NCBI GenBank assembly: GCA_030645495.1
Contig: JAUSLV010000011.1
Coordinates: 382,659-446,658 of the forward strand
DNA from: Actinomycetota bacterium
Lineage (GTDB): Bacteria; Actinomycetota; Acidimicrobiia; Acidimicrobiales; Ilumatobacteraceae
DNA: 64,000 bases
Direction of reading: 5' to 3'
The notes beneath the pieces were generated by a model, which was given only the letters and a program-made list of their open reading frames with translations, was not told the origin of the DNA and did not search any database. Shown here piece after piece: positions 10,931 to 19,029 of this stretch (within the stretch, counting starts at the first letter, position 1; each line of letters starts with the position of its first letter). The translations under genes and the position numbers were made by a program.

Positions 10931-11569
10931 TCAGTTGGGGTTGGTGTATTCGAACTCGCCGGTGATCACTGCGTTGCCCTTGCTGGTGCCGCTCATCTCG
11001 GCGAGCACGTCGGTGACTGTCAGCGTGAACGTGCCGGCGATGTGGTCGGCATCGAACTCGGTGATCACCAGCGTGCCCTGCTGGCTGGGGCCCCAGTTGG
11101 TGTCGGTGCCATCGAGGCCCAGCAGCGTGGTCATCAATCCACCTTCACTGGCCCCGAACGCGTTGTCGGCCGGCTCGATCGTGTACGTGGCGGGTGCCAT
11201 CGGGATCTCGGCCTCGACCACCGGCATGAAGCCGACGTAGTTCTCGCCGTCGCCCTGGCAGTTGAGGATGAAGTAGCCCTCGTCCATGTCGATCGGCATC
11301 GTGACACCGGCGGTCTGTCCCACCCACGGGCCGTAACCCACGGACGACACGCCGCCCGGTGAGGTCCACTCGGCCGTCACGTCGCCGGTGACCGTGACAT
11401 GGCAGCTGCCCATGGCCGGGTTGCCGTCGGGGAGGTCGACACCGCCACCCTGTGGCAGCGTGACACCGCCGGGCAGCGAGACCTTCTTGTCGTCGCTGCA
11501 CCCGGCAGCGAGCGCCAGGACGGCCAGGCCGGTGAGGGCGAATGCGGTGCGGGCAGTGCGGGCGTTCAT
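10931..11569 (-). CDS. Putative secreted lipoprotein
   Basis: 212 residues of unknown function. The signal peptide ends in a lipobox (VLALAAGCSDD), then a short linker leads to a beta-rich domain with two cysteines (GSCHVTVTGD and ILNCQGDGEN). The ATG at 11569 has a strong AGGAG ribosome binding site seven bases upstream, so unlike many neighbours this gene has a leadered mRNA; longer in-frame reading upstream is discarded. A DUF-type extracellular beta-sandwich is likely but not recognised. It is convergent with the acyl-AMP ligase, with 33 bases between. Confidence 0.8.
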   Translation of the reverse strand: MNARTARTAFALTGLAVLALAAGCSDDKKVSLPGGVTLPQGGGVDLPDGNPAMGSCHVTVTGDVTAEWTSPGGVSSVGYGPWVGQTAGVTMPIDMDEGYFILNCQGDGENYVGFMPVVEAEIPMAPATYTIEPADNAFGASEGGLMTTLLGLDGTDTNWGPSQQGTLVITEFDADHIAGTFTLTVTDVLAEMSGTSKGNAVITGEFEYTNPN

Positions 11570-11717
11570 TGGAAGCTCCTCGTGTGTGGATGCGTGTGCA
11601 TGCCCGTCCAGAGCAGCAAGCCCCGACGGCCTTGCACTTTTCCGCCCGCGCACTTCTGCAGGCTTGGGGGCACGCAATCGCCGTACCCGGTTTCGCGGGG
11701 TGTGGCAGTGTTGCCGG

Positions 11718-12761
11718 ATGAAGGTCGTCCACACGCCACGGCACCTGCTGCACGACCCCCAGGTGGAGTACGAGAGCTCGGGCGCACAGAGCCCCTTCGA
11801 GCACATCGGGCGCGCCGAGGCGGTGCGGGCCACACTGCAGGCCGACGCCCGCTTCCAACTCGTGGAGCCCGCCGAGTGGGGCACCGCGCCGATCGAGGCG
11901 GTGCACAACCCCGGCCTGGTGCGCTTCCTCGCCGAGGGGTGGGCGCTCTACACCGCGCAGCATCCGGGTGTGCGCGAGGTGGTTCCCGACGTGTTCGCGC
12001 TGGCGGCGCTGCGCTCGAAGATGACGCCAGGCCGCGAGCCGCAGGCGATCGGCGGCCGCGTGGGTTACTGGTGTTTCGAGACGACGACACCGCTCACCGA
12101 GACCACCTACGAGGCCGCGCGCGGAGCCGTGGACACCGCGCTGAGCGCCACGCAGATCGTGCTCGACGGCGCACGAGCGGCGTTCGGGTTGTGCCGGCCA
12201 CCAGGGCACCACGCCACGGCCGATCTCTACGGCGGCTACTGCTTCTTCAACAACGCGGCGATCGCCGCCCACCACGTGGCCAGCACGACGGGCACGAAGG
12301 TGACCGTGCTCGATGTGGACTACCACCACGGCAACGGCACACAGCAGATCTTCTACGACCGCGACGACGTGCAGTACGTGTCGCTGCACGGCGACCCGGC
12401 ACGCGCCTACCCCTACTCGATCGGGTTCGCCGACGAGACCGGCACCGGCAGGGGAGCGGGGTGCAACCACAACTTCCCGCTGCCCGAGCGCACCGACGAC
12501 GACCGCTGGATCGACACGTTGGCAATAGCGTGCGAGCGCATCGCCGCGTTCGGCCCCTCCACCGTGGTGGTGTCGTTGGGGCTCGACACGTTCATCAACG
12601 ATCCGATCAGCGACCTCGCTGTCACCACCGAGGGCATGCGCCGCAGCGGCGACGTGGTGCGCCAACTCGGGTTGCCCACCGTGGCACTGCTGGAAGGCGG
12701 CTACGACGTGGCCGCGCTGGGGGCCAACGTGCAGGCCTGGCTGACCGGGCTGGGTGCCTAG
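11718..12761 (+). CDS. Histone-deacetylase-family / acetylpolyamine amidohydrolase
   Basis: 347-residue zinc hydrolase of the arginase-HDAC fold that deacetylates acetylated amines (polyamines in most bacterial members, occasionally protein lysines). Motifs are complete: RPPGHHA (tandem His charge relay), GGYCFFNNAAIAA, the Zn-binding DVDYHHGNGTQQIF (Asp and His ligands), SLHGDPARAYPYSIG and the third ligand in SLGLDTFINDPIS. The catalytic C-terminal glycine loop is LLEGGYDV. ATG 11718 starts MKVVHTPRHLLHDP as in the family. It overlaps the convergent helicase gene by 4 bases at the 3' end. Specific substrate cannot be inferred. Confidence 0.9.
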   Translation: MKVVHTPRHLLHDPQVEYESSGAQSPFEHIGRAEAVRATLQADARFQLVEPAEWGTAPIEAVHNPGLVRFLAEGWALYTAQHPGVREVVPDVFALAALRSKMTPGREPQAIGGRVGYWCFETTTPLTETTYEAARGAVDTALSATQIVLDGARAAFGLCRPPGHHATADLYGGYCFFNNAAIAAHHVASTTGTKVTVLDVDYHHGNGTQQIFYDRDDVQYVSLHGDPARAYPYSIGFADETGTGRGAGCNHNFPLPERTDDDRWIDTLAIACERIAAFGPSTVVVSLGLDTFINDPISDLAVTTEGMRRSGDVVRQLGLPTVALLEGGYDVAALGANVQAWLTGLGA

Positions 12762-15598
12762 GCCGTCTGCTGCGCCACCACGGCCAGGATGCCCGCGCCA
12801 TACTGCTGCAGCTTGGCCGGGCCGACACCCTTCACCCTGGCCAACTCGTCGAGCGAGGTGGGGTGCGCGAGCGCGATGTCGTGCAGCGCCTTGTCGGCCA
12901 ACACCGTGTACGCGGGCTTGCCGGCGGAGGCGTGCTTGCGCCAGGTGCGCAGTGCCTCGAACAGCGATGCATTGTCGCCGGCCAAGCCCTCACCGGGTTT
13001 CGTCATGACGGAAGTAGGTGCACGCGGTGCTGCCGGGCGAGGGGCGGCGCGGGTGCGCGCCGCCGGCTCGGTGCTGCAATCGAGGATGAACGGGCTGGGC
13101 CGATCGGAGGGCACCACCAGCGCGTCGCGTGACGCGCGGGTGATGGCCACATGGAACAGTCGGCGCTCTTCCTCCTCGTCCTCGGCGAGGCGGTGGGGGA
13201 ACTGGTCGGCATCGGCGTGGTGCACCACCACGAACGGCCACTCCTGGCCCTTCACTCGGTGCACGGTGGCCAGCGTGACCCCGGCCCCGTTCCACTTCGT
13301 GGCCAGCGCCCCGCGCAGCCACGACTCGAACGCTGTGGGGTCGGGCTGCAGCGCGGCCAACTGGGCGAGCGCAGTGAGATCGTCGTTCTGCGCCGCGCGG
13401 TTCATGCCGCGGCGGTGCACATCGAGCTTGGCGATGCTGTTGGCCAGACCCATGGTGTCGCGCAGTGCGGCCAGCAGTTGGGCGGTGGTGCCCCGGCTCG
13501 CCACCATCTGCTGCAGCCGCTCGATGTCGTCGGCGAACTCGGCCACCTTGTCGTTGTCGATGCGTTGTGCCAAGCGGCGCAGGCCGGCGAACGTGGTTTG
13601 CTCGCCGACCCACTCGGCGATCTTCGGCGACATCGAGCGCGATGGGCGACGCAACGCCTCGGTCACATCGGATGCTGCGAAATTGCCCTGTGCGCGTGCC
13701 AGGCGCAGCCACGCCAGCGCGGCGCGCACCGCCGTGCGCTCGAGGAACTCGAGGCCGACACCACCGTTGGTGGCCACGCCTGCCGAGCTGAGCCCCACCT
13801 GCACCGGGGCGAGCAGTGAGTTGACGCGTGTGAGCACGGCGATCTCGCCGGGTGCGGAGCCGGCGGCCAGCGCGGTGGCGATGGCCTGCAGCGTGACCTC
13901 CACCGAGTTACCAGTGGACGGCGCCACCAGGAAGCCGTCGGTGGTGGCGTGCTGGGCGCGGATCACCTTCGGCACGCGGCGGCGGTTGTGGCGCAGCAAG
14001 GTGTCGGCGGCGCGCACCACGCCACCGGGGCAGCGATAGTTGACCTCCAGCGGGTGGTCGCCGGCGCCGGGAAAGAGCTCGGCGAAGTCGATCAGCCACG
14101 CAGGGTCGGCGCCGTTGTAGCCGTAGATCGTCTGGTCGTCGTCACCCACGCCGAACACCGCCGCGTCGGGCCCGGCCAGCAGCCGCACCAGCAGCAGGTG
14201 CGCGGGGGTGAGGTCTTGGAACTCGTCGACCAGCAGCAGCCGGCACGACCGTTGCGCAGTGGTGCGGGCTGCCGGATCGCGCAGCAACAGTTCGATCGCC
14301 TTGAACACCTGCTCGTCGTAGTCGACGGCGTTGGCGCGAGCGAGCTCGGTGCGGTAGCGCATGAACACCTCGGCGAAGCCATCGACCTCGCCGTCGTAGC
14401 GATCCTGCACCTTCTGCGGATCGACGAGGCCCAGCCGGGCCAACGACAAGGCCTCGAGCCAGGTGGCCACCGGGTCGGAGTTGCGCACGCGGGGGAACTT
14501 CACCATCCGCCCGATCATCCGCCGTACCTCGGGCTCGTCGATCGTGGTGAACCGTTGCGGCTGGCGGGCGAACGGGGCCGTGCCATTGATGACCGCCAGC
14601 GCGATGGCGTTGAGCGTGCGCACCTGCAGGCCGGGCAGATCGGTGGTGCGCGCCGAGATTTCCTCCTGCGCGCGCTTGTTGAACGCGATCAGCGTGATGG
14701 CCGACGGGGGGATACGCCACTGCTGCACGAGGTGGCGCGCCCGCTCGGTGAGCACGCGGGTCTTGCCCGAGCCCGCGGGGGCGATGATGCGTGCCGCCCC
14801 ACCGGCGTGCGTGACGGCCGCGAGCTGGTCGGCCGCCAGATCGGCGGTGGTGGCGTTACCGCGCGGTGGGGTGAGACGCCCGTGCTCGACGGCCAGGCGG
14901 TGCAGCACCGGCACGCCCTCGACCGGGGCCGTGAAGCGGGGCGGGCCGCCATCAAGCCAGGCGCGTGTGCCGTCGGGCAACTGCACATCGCCGCGCCCAT
15001 CGGTGACCGCGGTGGCGCCGACGGCGAGTGCCTGGCGCAACAGCGGCCACGCGCCATCGGCGCGGGCATCGACCGAGTTGGACAGCACGAAGTGACGCAG
15101 TTGCTCACTGGAGAAGCGAACGCGCGGGCCCACCTGGTGTGGGGCCATGGTGCTGGCGAACGGTACGCCCAACACCGCGTCGCTCGCGAGTTCGATGACA
15201 CAGCCGGTGCGCTCGGCGACCTGTTGCAGGAGGGCTGGCAGCAGCGTGGCGTCGGTGGGGTCGACCACCAAACGTGGCGCGTCGGCCCACTGCGCGGGCG
15301 CTGCCTGGCCGGGGGCGACGAGCACGTTGCGCCCCAACACGGCCGGCCCGCGCTGCGCGGGGGAGTGCACCGGCGCGGCGACCTCGGGCAGGGGTGCCGG
15401 ATCGAACTGCGGATCGAGCTCGGGCGATGGTTCGTAGTCGGGCGGGGGCAGCTCTTCGGCCGCGGCGGGCGCAACCGCTTCGGCCCCCTCGTGGCGCTGC
15501 CAACAGTCGCGAACGTAGGTGGCGTTGTCGTGCTCGTCGCCGCAGTACACGCAGGCGATGGCACGCCGGCGCGGGGATGGCTCGAACGGCAGCGTCAT
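12758..15598 (-). CDS. UvrD/PcrA-type SF1 helicase with N-terminal extension and C-terminal HRDC domain
   Basis: 946-residue DNA helicase. Walker A is APAGSGKTRVLTERA; Walker B is LLLVDEFQDLTPAHLLLVRL; motif III is GVGDDDQTIYGYNGADP; motifs V/VI are TLATVHRVKGQEWPFVVVHH and EERRLFHVAITRASRDALVV. An HRDC domain closes the protein (LARVKGVGPAKLQQYGAGIL). This architecture resembles mycobacterial UvrD2, which carries a tetracysteine between helicase and HRDC. Here that linker has one Cys only. Instead a ~270-residue N-terminal extension begins with a C-x2-C and C-x3-H zinc-finger-like motif (residues ~16-35). ATG 15598 is supported by a TATGCT hexamer at exactly -7. Confidence 0.9.
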   Translation of the reverse strand: MTLPFEPSPRRRAIACVYCGDEHDNATYVRDCWQRHEGAEAVAPAAAEELPPPDYEPSPELDPQFDPAPLPEVAAPVHSPAQRGPAVLGRNVLVAPGQAAPAQWADAPRLVVDPTDATLLPALLQQVAERTGCVIELASDAVLGVPFASTMAPHQVGPRVRFSSEQLRHFVLSNSVDARADGAWPLLRQALAVGATAVTDGRGDVQLPDGTRAWLDGGPPRFTAPVEGVPVLHRLAVEHGRLTPPRGNATTADLAADQLAAVTHAGGAARIIAPAGSGKTRVLTERARHLVQQWRIPPSAITLIAFNKRAQEEISARTTDLPGLQVRTLNAIALAVINGTAPFARQPQRFTTIDEPEVRRMIGRMVKFPRVRNSDPVATWLEALSLARLGLVDPQKVQDRYDGEVDGFAEVFMRYRTELARANAVDYDEQVFKAIELLLRDPAARTTAQRSCRLLLVDEFQDLTPAHLLLVRLLAGPDAAVFGVGDDDQTIYGYNGADPAWLIDFAELFPGAGDHPLEVNYRCPGGVVRAADTLLRHNRRRVPKVIRAQHATTDGFLVAPSTGNSVEVTLQAIATALAAGSAPGEIAVLTRVNSLLAPVQVGLSSAGVATNGGVGLEFLERTAVRAALAWLRLARAQGNFAASDVTEALRRPSRSMSPKIAEWVGEQTTFAGLRRLAQRIDNDKVAEFADDIERLQQMVASRGTTAQLLAALRDTMGLANSIAKLDVHRRGMNRAAQNDDLTALAQLAALQPDPTAFESWLRGALATKWNGAGVTLATVHRVKGQEWPFVVVHHADADQFPHRLAEDEEEERRLFHVAITRASRDALVVPSDRPSPFILDCSTEPAARTRAAPRPAAPRAPTSVMTKPGEGLAGDNASLFEALRTWRKHASAGKPAYTVLADKALHDIALAHPTSLDELARVKGVGPAKLQQYGAGILAVVAQQTA

Positions 15599-15604
15599 CG
15601 GGCC

Positions 15605-15610
15605 AGCATA
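15605..15610 (-). promoter_or_regulatory. -10 element of the helicase gene, leaderless geometry
   Basis: TATGCT ends exactly 7 bases before the ATG at 15598, placing the transcription start at the A of the start codon. No clear ribosome binding site is present. Confidence 0.6.
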
Positions 15611-15654
15611 TCGAACAAGCGTTCCCTCACGTACGGCGGCCCGGCAGCGATCGG

Positions 15655-16674
15655 TCAGACGGCCTTGAGCGCGGCGAGCACGTGACTCCAGCGCTCGCGA
15701 TCGTGGTCGTACGGTGCGTAGAAGCTGATCCGCTGGATGATGTCGCCGTAGCGAGCTTTCAGTTGCGGGGCGATCTCTTCGGGAGTACCCACCACGGCGA
15801 ACGCATTGAGCACGTCGTCGTCGATGAGCTTGCCCATTTCCACCCACTGCCCGCGCTTGGAGAGCGTGTTCAACTCGGTCTGCAGGTCGCCCCAGCCGTG
15901 CGCTTCCAGCACGCCGCGGTACGCGGGGGTACTGCCATAGAACGCGATCTGCTGGCGGGTGCCGGCCGCGGCCTTCTCCATCGCTTCGTCGTCGGCGCCG
16001 GTGACCACGAACCCCGGCCCACTGATCTCGAAGCCGTCCATCGTCTTGCCCACCTTGGCGCGACCGCGCGCGAGCGCCGGCAGCGTGACCTCGCGCAGGT
16101 ACTTCTCGGTGGTGAACGCGTGGCAGATGAACCCGTCGGCCACCTCGCCGGCCACTTCGGTCATGATCTCGCCCACACCGGCCAGCACCACCTTCGGCGG
16201 GCCGAAGCCATCCCAGTCGCTCGCATCGGGGGTGAAGAACGGGGTCATCAGCGTGTGGGTGTAGAACTCGCCGCGAAAGCCGAGGGGAGTGCCGTTCTGC
16301 CACGTGTCCCAGATCGCGCGCATGGCCAGCACCAGCTCGCGCATCCGTGGTGCCGGGTGACTCCACTCCATGCTGTAGCGCTTGGTGATGTGCGGCTTGA
16401 TCTGGCTGCCGAGGCCGAGGATGAAGCGGCCCTTCGAGTAGGCCTGCAGGTCCCAGCCGATGTTGGCCAGCGTCATCGGGTTGCGGGCGAACGCAATGGC
16501 GATCGAGGTACCCACCTCGAGCGTGGTGGTGTGCTCGGCGGCGAGCAGCAGGGGGAAGAACGGATCGTGGTTCGTCTCCGCCGACCACACGCCCGAGTAG
16601 CCGGCCGCCTCGAGGCTCTTGGCGTGCTCTCCCGCCGTACGCAGGTTGCCGCTACTGCTGCCGTCGACCTTCAT
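15655..16674 (-). CDS. F420-dependent luciferase-like monooxygenase (MSMEG_2256-type)
   Basis: 339-residue TIM-barrel oxidoreductase of the LLM class, expected to use reduced coenzyme F420. The N-terminal region contains YSGVWSAETNHDPFFPLLLA and FARNPMTLANIGWDLQAYSK, then FILGLGSQIKPHITKRYSM and LMTPFFTPDASD, matching my recollection of the MSMEG_2256-type subfamily. The substrate is unknown. The start is ATG 16674 with GAGGGGG as ribosome binding site four bases upstream; the much longer reading frame upstream is a high-GC shadow of the plus-strand lipoprotein gene. It is divergent from that gene with 51 bases between. Confidence 0.88.
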   Translation of the reverse strand: MKVDGSSSGNLRTAGEHAKSLEAAGYSGVWSAETNHDPFFPLLLAAEHTTTLEVGTSIAIAFARNPMTLANIGWDLQAYSKGRFILGLGSQIKPHITKRYSMEWSHPAPRMRELVLAMRAIWDTWQNGTPLGFRGEFYTHTLMTPFFTPDASDWDGFGPPKVVLAGVGEIMTEVAGEVADGFICHAFTTEKYLREVTLPALARGRAKVGKTMDGFEISGPGFVVTGADDEAMEKAAAGTRQQIAFYGSTPAYRGVLEAHGWGDLQTELNTLSKRGQWVEMGKLIDDDVLNAFAVVGTPEEIAPQLKARYGDIIQRISFYAPYDHDRERWSHVLAALKAV

Positions 16675-16713
16675 GTCGCCCCCTCTTGTCGTTGCGGGCA
16701 GGCTAGCGATGTC

Positions 16714-16719
16714 TACTCT
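16714..16719 (+). promoter_or_regulatory. -10 element of the lipoprotein gene, leaderless geometry
   Basis: TACTCT ends exactly 7 bases before ATG 16726; a possible -35 (TTGCGG, 16692-16697) lies 16 bases upstream. No ribosome binding site is evident. Confidence 0.6.
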
Positions 16720-16725
16720 GTAGCC

Positions 16726-17742
16726 ATGAAGCGACTGTTGTGGCCCGCGATCGCCGTCCTCGCGATGGCATCGCCCGGGTGTGGTGGCTCGGAGGGTGGC
16801 GGGGCCAGCGCGACACGCGACTCGCTGCTCACGATGCTGCACTCGGTGCCCGACGAGCCGGCCAACCGCACGGTGCCCTTGACCTACGGCAACCTCGGTC
16901 GCGTTCGCGGTGACGAGCGGGGTTCGTCGGCCGACGACGACATCAGCTTGCTGCTCGAACTGTCGAACGGTTCGTTCTTCCTCCCGTCGGTGGTGCAAGC
17001 AGGAGTGACCGAACCCGATTTCGCGAAGTACGCGGGCTTCGACACGCGCAACATCACCGCTGCGTTGCAATACGGCTCCGAGCCCGACCTGGTGGCAGTG
17101 ATGGTGGGTCGCTTCGACACCGGCAAGGTGAAGAAGGCGTTGAAGTCGTCGCCCGGCGGCGACGAGCTGCGCACCAGCACCGTCGATGGGCTGCAGCGTT
17201 TCGGCCTGGGGAGCGGCCACGAGATCAACCCCGACAACCGCTCGGCGATCCGCCGCATCGGGCAGGGTGTGGAGATCGCGGTCGACGAGTCGAACCTGCT
17301 CTGGACCACCACGACGGCGGTGCTGAACGAGTGTCTCGCCGCGAGGGCGGGTACCACGTCGCTGGCCGACGACGAGGACTACGCCGCAGTGGCCACTGCG
17401 CTCGACGAAGCCGGCGTGCAGAACGCCGACCTGGTCAGCCGCACGAGCGGCGAACCGTGGGTGGTGGCCGGTGTCGGCGAGTCTCGCGATGGCGACAGGT
17501 CGGCGTTGACGGTCGCGCTGCAGTACGCCGACGAGGCCGCAGCCGAGGCCGCGGTCGAGGCCTTCCGCACGCACATCGAGCAGGGTCAGTCGCTGCGCGA
17601 CGGTCGGCCGTGGTCCGAGGTGGTCTCGATCACCGACGTCCGTTCCGACGGCGCGCTGTTGATCGCCACGCTGTCCACCGCGCGCACTGGGCTCGGGCAC
17701 TCGGTGCTCATCACCCGCGACAATCTGCTGCAGTTCGGCTGA
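16726..17742 (+). CDS. Putative lipoprotein
   Basis: 338 residues of unknown function. The signal peptide MKRLLWPAIAVLAMASPGC ends at a lipobox-like Cys at residue 19. The mature part is acidic and soluble, with alternating strands and helices (DISLLLELSNGSFFLPS, NITAALQYGSEPDLVAVMV and SALTVALQYADEAAAEAAVE) that look like two copies of a similar alpha/beta unit, one in each half. No enzyme motif is visible. ATG 16726 is supported by a TACTCT hexamer at exactly -7. The gene is monocistronic and convergent with a small minus-strand gene. Confidence 0.8.
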   Translation: MKRLLWPAIAVLAMASPGCGGSEGGGASATRDSLLTMLHSVPDEPANRTVPLTYGNLGRVRGDERGSSADDDISLLLELSNGSFFLPSVVQAGVTEPDFAKYAGFDTRNITAALQYGSEPDLVAVMVGRFDTGKVKKALKSSPGGDELRTSTVDGLQRFGLGSGHEINPDNRSAIRRIGQGVEIAVDESNLLWTTTTAVLNECLAARAGTTSLADDEDYAAVATALDEAGVQNADLVSRTSGEPWVVAGVGESRDGDRSALTVALQYADEAAAEAAVEAFRTHIEQGQSLRDGRPWSEVVSITDVRSDGALLIATLSTARTGLGHSVLITRDNLLQFG

Positions 17743-17758
17743 TCGGCAGCGACCGATC
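17741..17758. terminator. Short hairpin between convergent genes
   Basis: GATCGG and CCGATC flank a 6-base loop in the 19-base gap between the lipoprotein stop and the small minus-strand gene. The stem is only 6 bp, so termination strength is uncertain. Confidence 0.4.
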
Positions 17759-17761
17759 GGG

Positions 17762-18004
17762 TCAGGCGCCGACCGACTGGTGCTGGCGGGTGGCGGCCCG
17801 GCGGCTGCTGCGCTTCAGCGAGTGGGCACGGCCTTCCGTGGTCGGAGCCGGGTCGGTGAGGCGGCCGAGCAGCAACCCTCTGCGGCCAGGAGCGTGCAGG
17901 CTGAGGCGCAGGCCGTTGAGTTCGGGCTGGAAGTGATGGTTGCCGTACTCGGCGACGAGAGCCGGCAGATCGGCCGTCCTGACGTAGGTGCGGTGTGTGG
18001 TCAT
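17762..18004 (-). CDS. Small basic protein of unknown function
   Basis: An 80-residue, strongly basic protein (MTTHRTYVRTADLPALVAEY onward) whose C-terminus is rich in Arg/Ser/Gln and looks disordered. I do not recognise a family. Two things argue that it is real: it fills the gap between two convergent/divergent genes, and a TACCCT hexamer (18011-18016, minus strand) ends exactly 7 bases before the ATG, the same leaderless geometry seen at other genes here. A longer in-frame start at 18031 would read through this promoter. It is divergent from the LysR gene. Confidence 0.55.
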   Translation of the reverse strand: MTTHRTYVRTADLPALVAEYGNHHFQPELNGLRLSLHAPGRRGLLLGRLTDPAPTTEGRAHSLKRSSRRAATRQHQSVGA

Positions 18005-18010
18005 GACATC

Positions 18011-18016
18011 AGGGTA
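18011..18016 (-). promoter_or_regulatory. -10 element of the small basic protein gene, leaderless geometry
   Basis: TACCCT on the minus strand ends exactly 7 bases before ATG 18004. It supports treating this short frame as a real gene. Confidence 0.5.
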
Positions 18017-18050
18017 CGGACGTTGAGCCATTACCGACCGTGATGATCTG

Positions 18051-18079
18051 TTGTTCTAGTGATCGCGGATACTTATACT
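18051..18079 (+). promoter_or_regulatory. Promoter of the LysR-type regulator gene (leaderless)
   Basis: TTGTTC (18051-18056), a 17-base spacer and TATACT (18074-18079) form the best -35/-10 pair in the window. The -10 ends exactly 7 bases before ATG 18086, predicting a leaderless mRNA. Confidence 0.7.
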
Positions 18080-18085
18080 TGAACC

Positions 18086-19012
18086 ATGCTCCAAGATGTC
18101 GAGATTCGCCAGCTCCGGGCGCTGCTGGCCGTGGCCGAAGAGGGGTCGTTCGGGCGCGCCGGCGAGCGTCTGGGTTTCACCCAGTCGGCCATCAGCCAGC
18201 AGATCGCCGGGCTCGAGCGGGTCGTGGGCGACAAGGTGTTCGACCGCCCAGGCGGTCCTCGTCGCGTCGAGCTGACGCCCACCGGCGAACTGCTGCTGCA
18301 ACACGCGCGAGCGGTGCTCGAGCAGGTGCGCGAGGCGGAGGACTCGCTGCGGTCGCTGCGCGCCGGTGAGGTTGGGCGGCTGGTGGTCGGTTCGTTCCAG
18401 AGCGTGTCGGTGAACGTGCTGCCGGAGGTGGTGGGGCGTCTGCGTCGCGAGCGGCCGGGCCTGTCGGTGCGCTGCGTCGAGGACGACGACACCGATTCGC
18501 TGATCGCCCGCCTGCTGGCCGACGAACTCGACCTCACGTTCCTGGTGGGAGACCCCGAGCACGACGCGATCGAGGTAGTGCCGCTGATGATCGACCCGTT
18601 CGTGCTGCTGTCACCCGTCGGTGTCGTACCGGTGCTCGATCCGGCGGCGCTGAACGGGGTGGCGATGGTGGGCCAGCCACCCTGCGCCTGCCAGGCCACC
18701 ATCGAGCAGTCGCTGCGCGAACACGGCGTGGAACCCGACTACGTGTTCCGCACGAACGACAATGCCGCGGTGCAGGCGATGGTGCGCGCCGGAATGGGCA
18801 GCGCGATCATGCCGCACCTCGCGGTCGACACGCACGATCCCGAGGTGGTGATGTCGTTCCTCGATCCACCGATGCGGCCTCGCGTGGTGATGTTGGGCCG
18901 TCGCCGCGGCCGCACCTTGCCGCCCGCCGCCGACCGCTTCGTCGAGTTGGCGGCGAGCGTGTGCAGCAGTTTGCAGCTGCCCCAGTTCGTGGCCGTCGGC
19001 GCTGCCGGCTGA
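18086..19012 (+). CDS. LysR-family transcriptional regulator
   Basis: 308 residues. An N-terminal winged helix-turn-helix is clear (RQLRALLAVAEEGSFGRAGE, GFTQSAISQQIAGLERVVGD, RVELTPTGELLLQHARAVLE), followed by a periplasmic-binding-protein-like effector domain that starts at GRLVVGSFQSVSVNVLPEVV. LysR regulators usually control an adjacent divergent gene; here the divergent neighbour is the small basic protein gene, 81 bases away. Effector unknown. Cys-x-Cys residues (QPPCACQATIEQ) occur in the effector domain near the usual ligand cleft and might be redox- or metal-sensitive; that is speculation. Confidence 0.93.
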   Translation: MLQDVEIRQLRALLAVAEEGSFGRAGERLGFTQSAISQQIAGLERVVGDKVFDRPGGPRRVELTPTGELLLQHARAVLEQVREAEDSLRSLRAGEVGRLVVGSFQSVSVNVLPEVVGRLRRERPGLSVRCVEDDDTDSLIARLLADELDLTFLVGDPEHDAIEVVPLMIDPFVLLSPVGVVPVLDPAALNGVAMVGQPPCACQATIEQSLREHGVEPDYVFRTNDNAAVQAMVRAGMGSAIMPHLAVDTHDPEVVMSFLDPPMRPRVVMLGRRRGRTLPPAADRFVELAASVCSSLQLPQFVAVGAAG

Positions 19013-19029
19013 TCGCTGGAGCCGAGTCG

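Noticed and set aside
12996-13013. Match to the GTCATGAC palindrome inside the helicase gene, and a similar match near 49401
   Set aside because: Both occur in or at coding sequence where Met-Thr-Lys or Met-Thr-Ile codons generate the core; not enough to claim a repeat family.
12758-16588. A single 1276-codon minus-strand reading frame spanning helicase and part of the F420 oxidoreductase region
   Set aside because: Its upstream part is a shadow of the oxidoreductase in another frame. The helicase starts at 15598, where a leaderless promoter is found, and the oxidoreductase has its own start and ribosome binding site.
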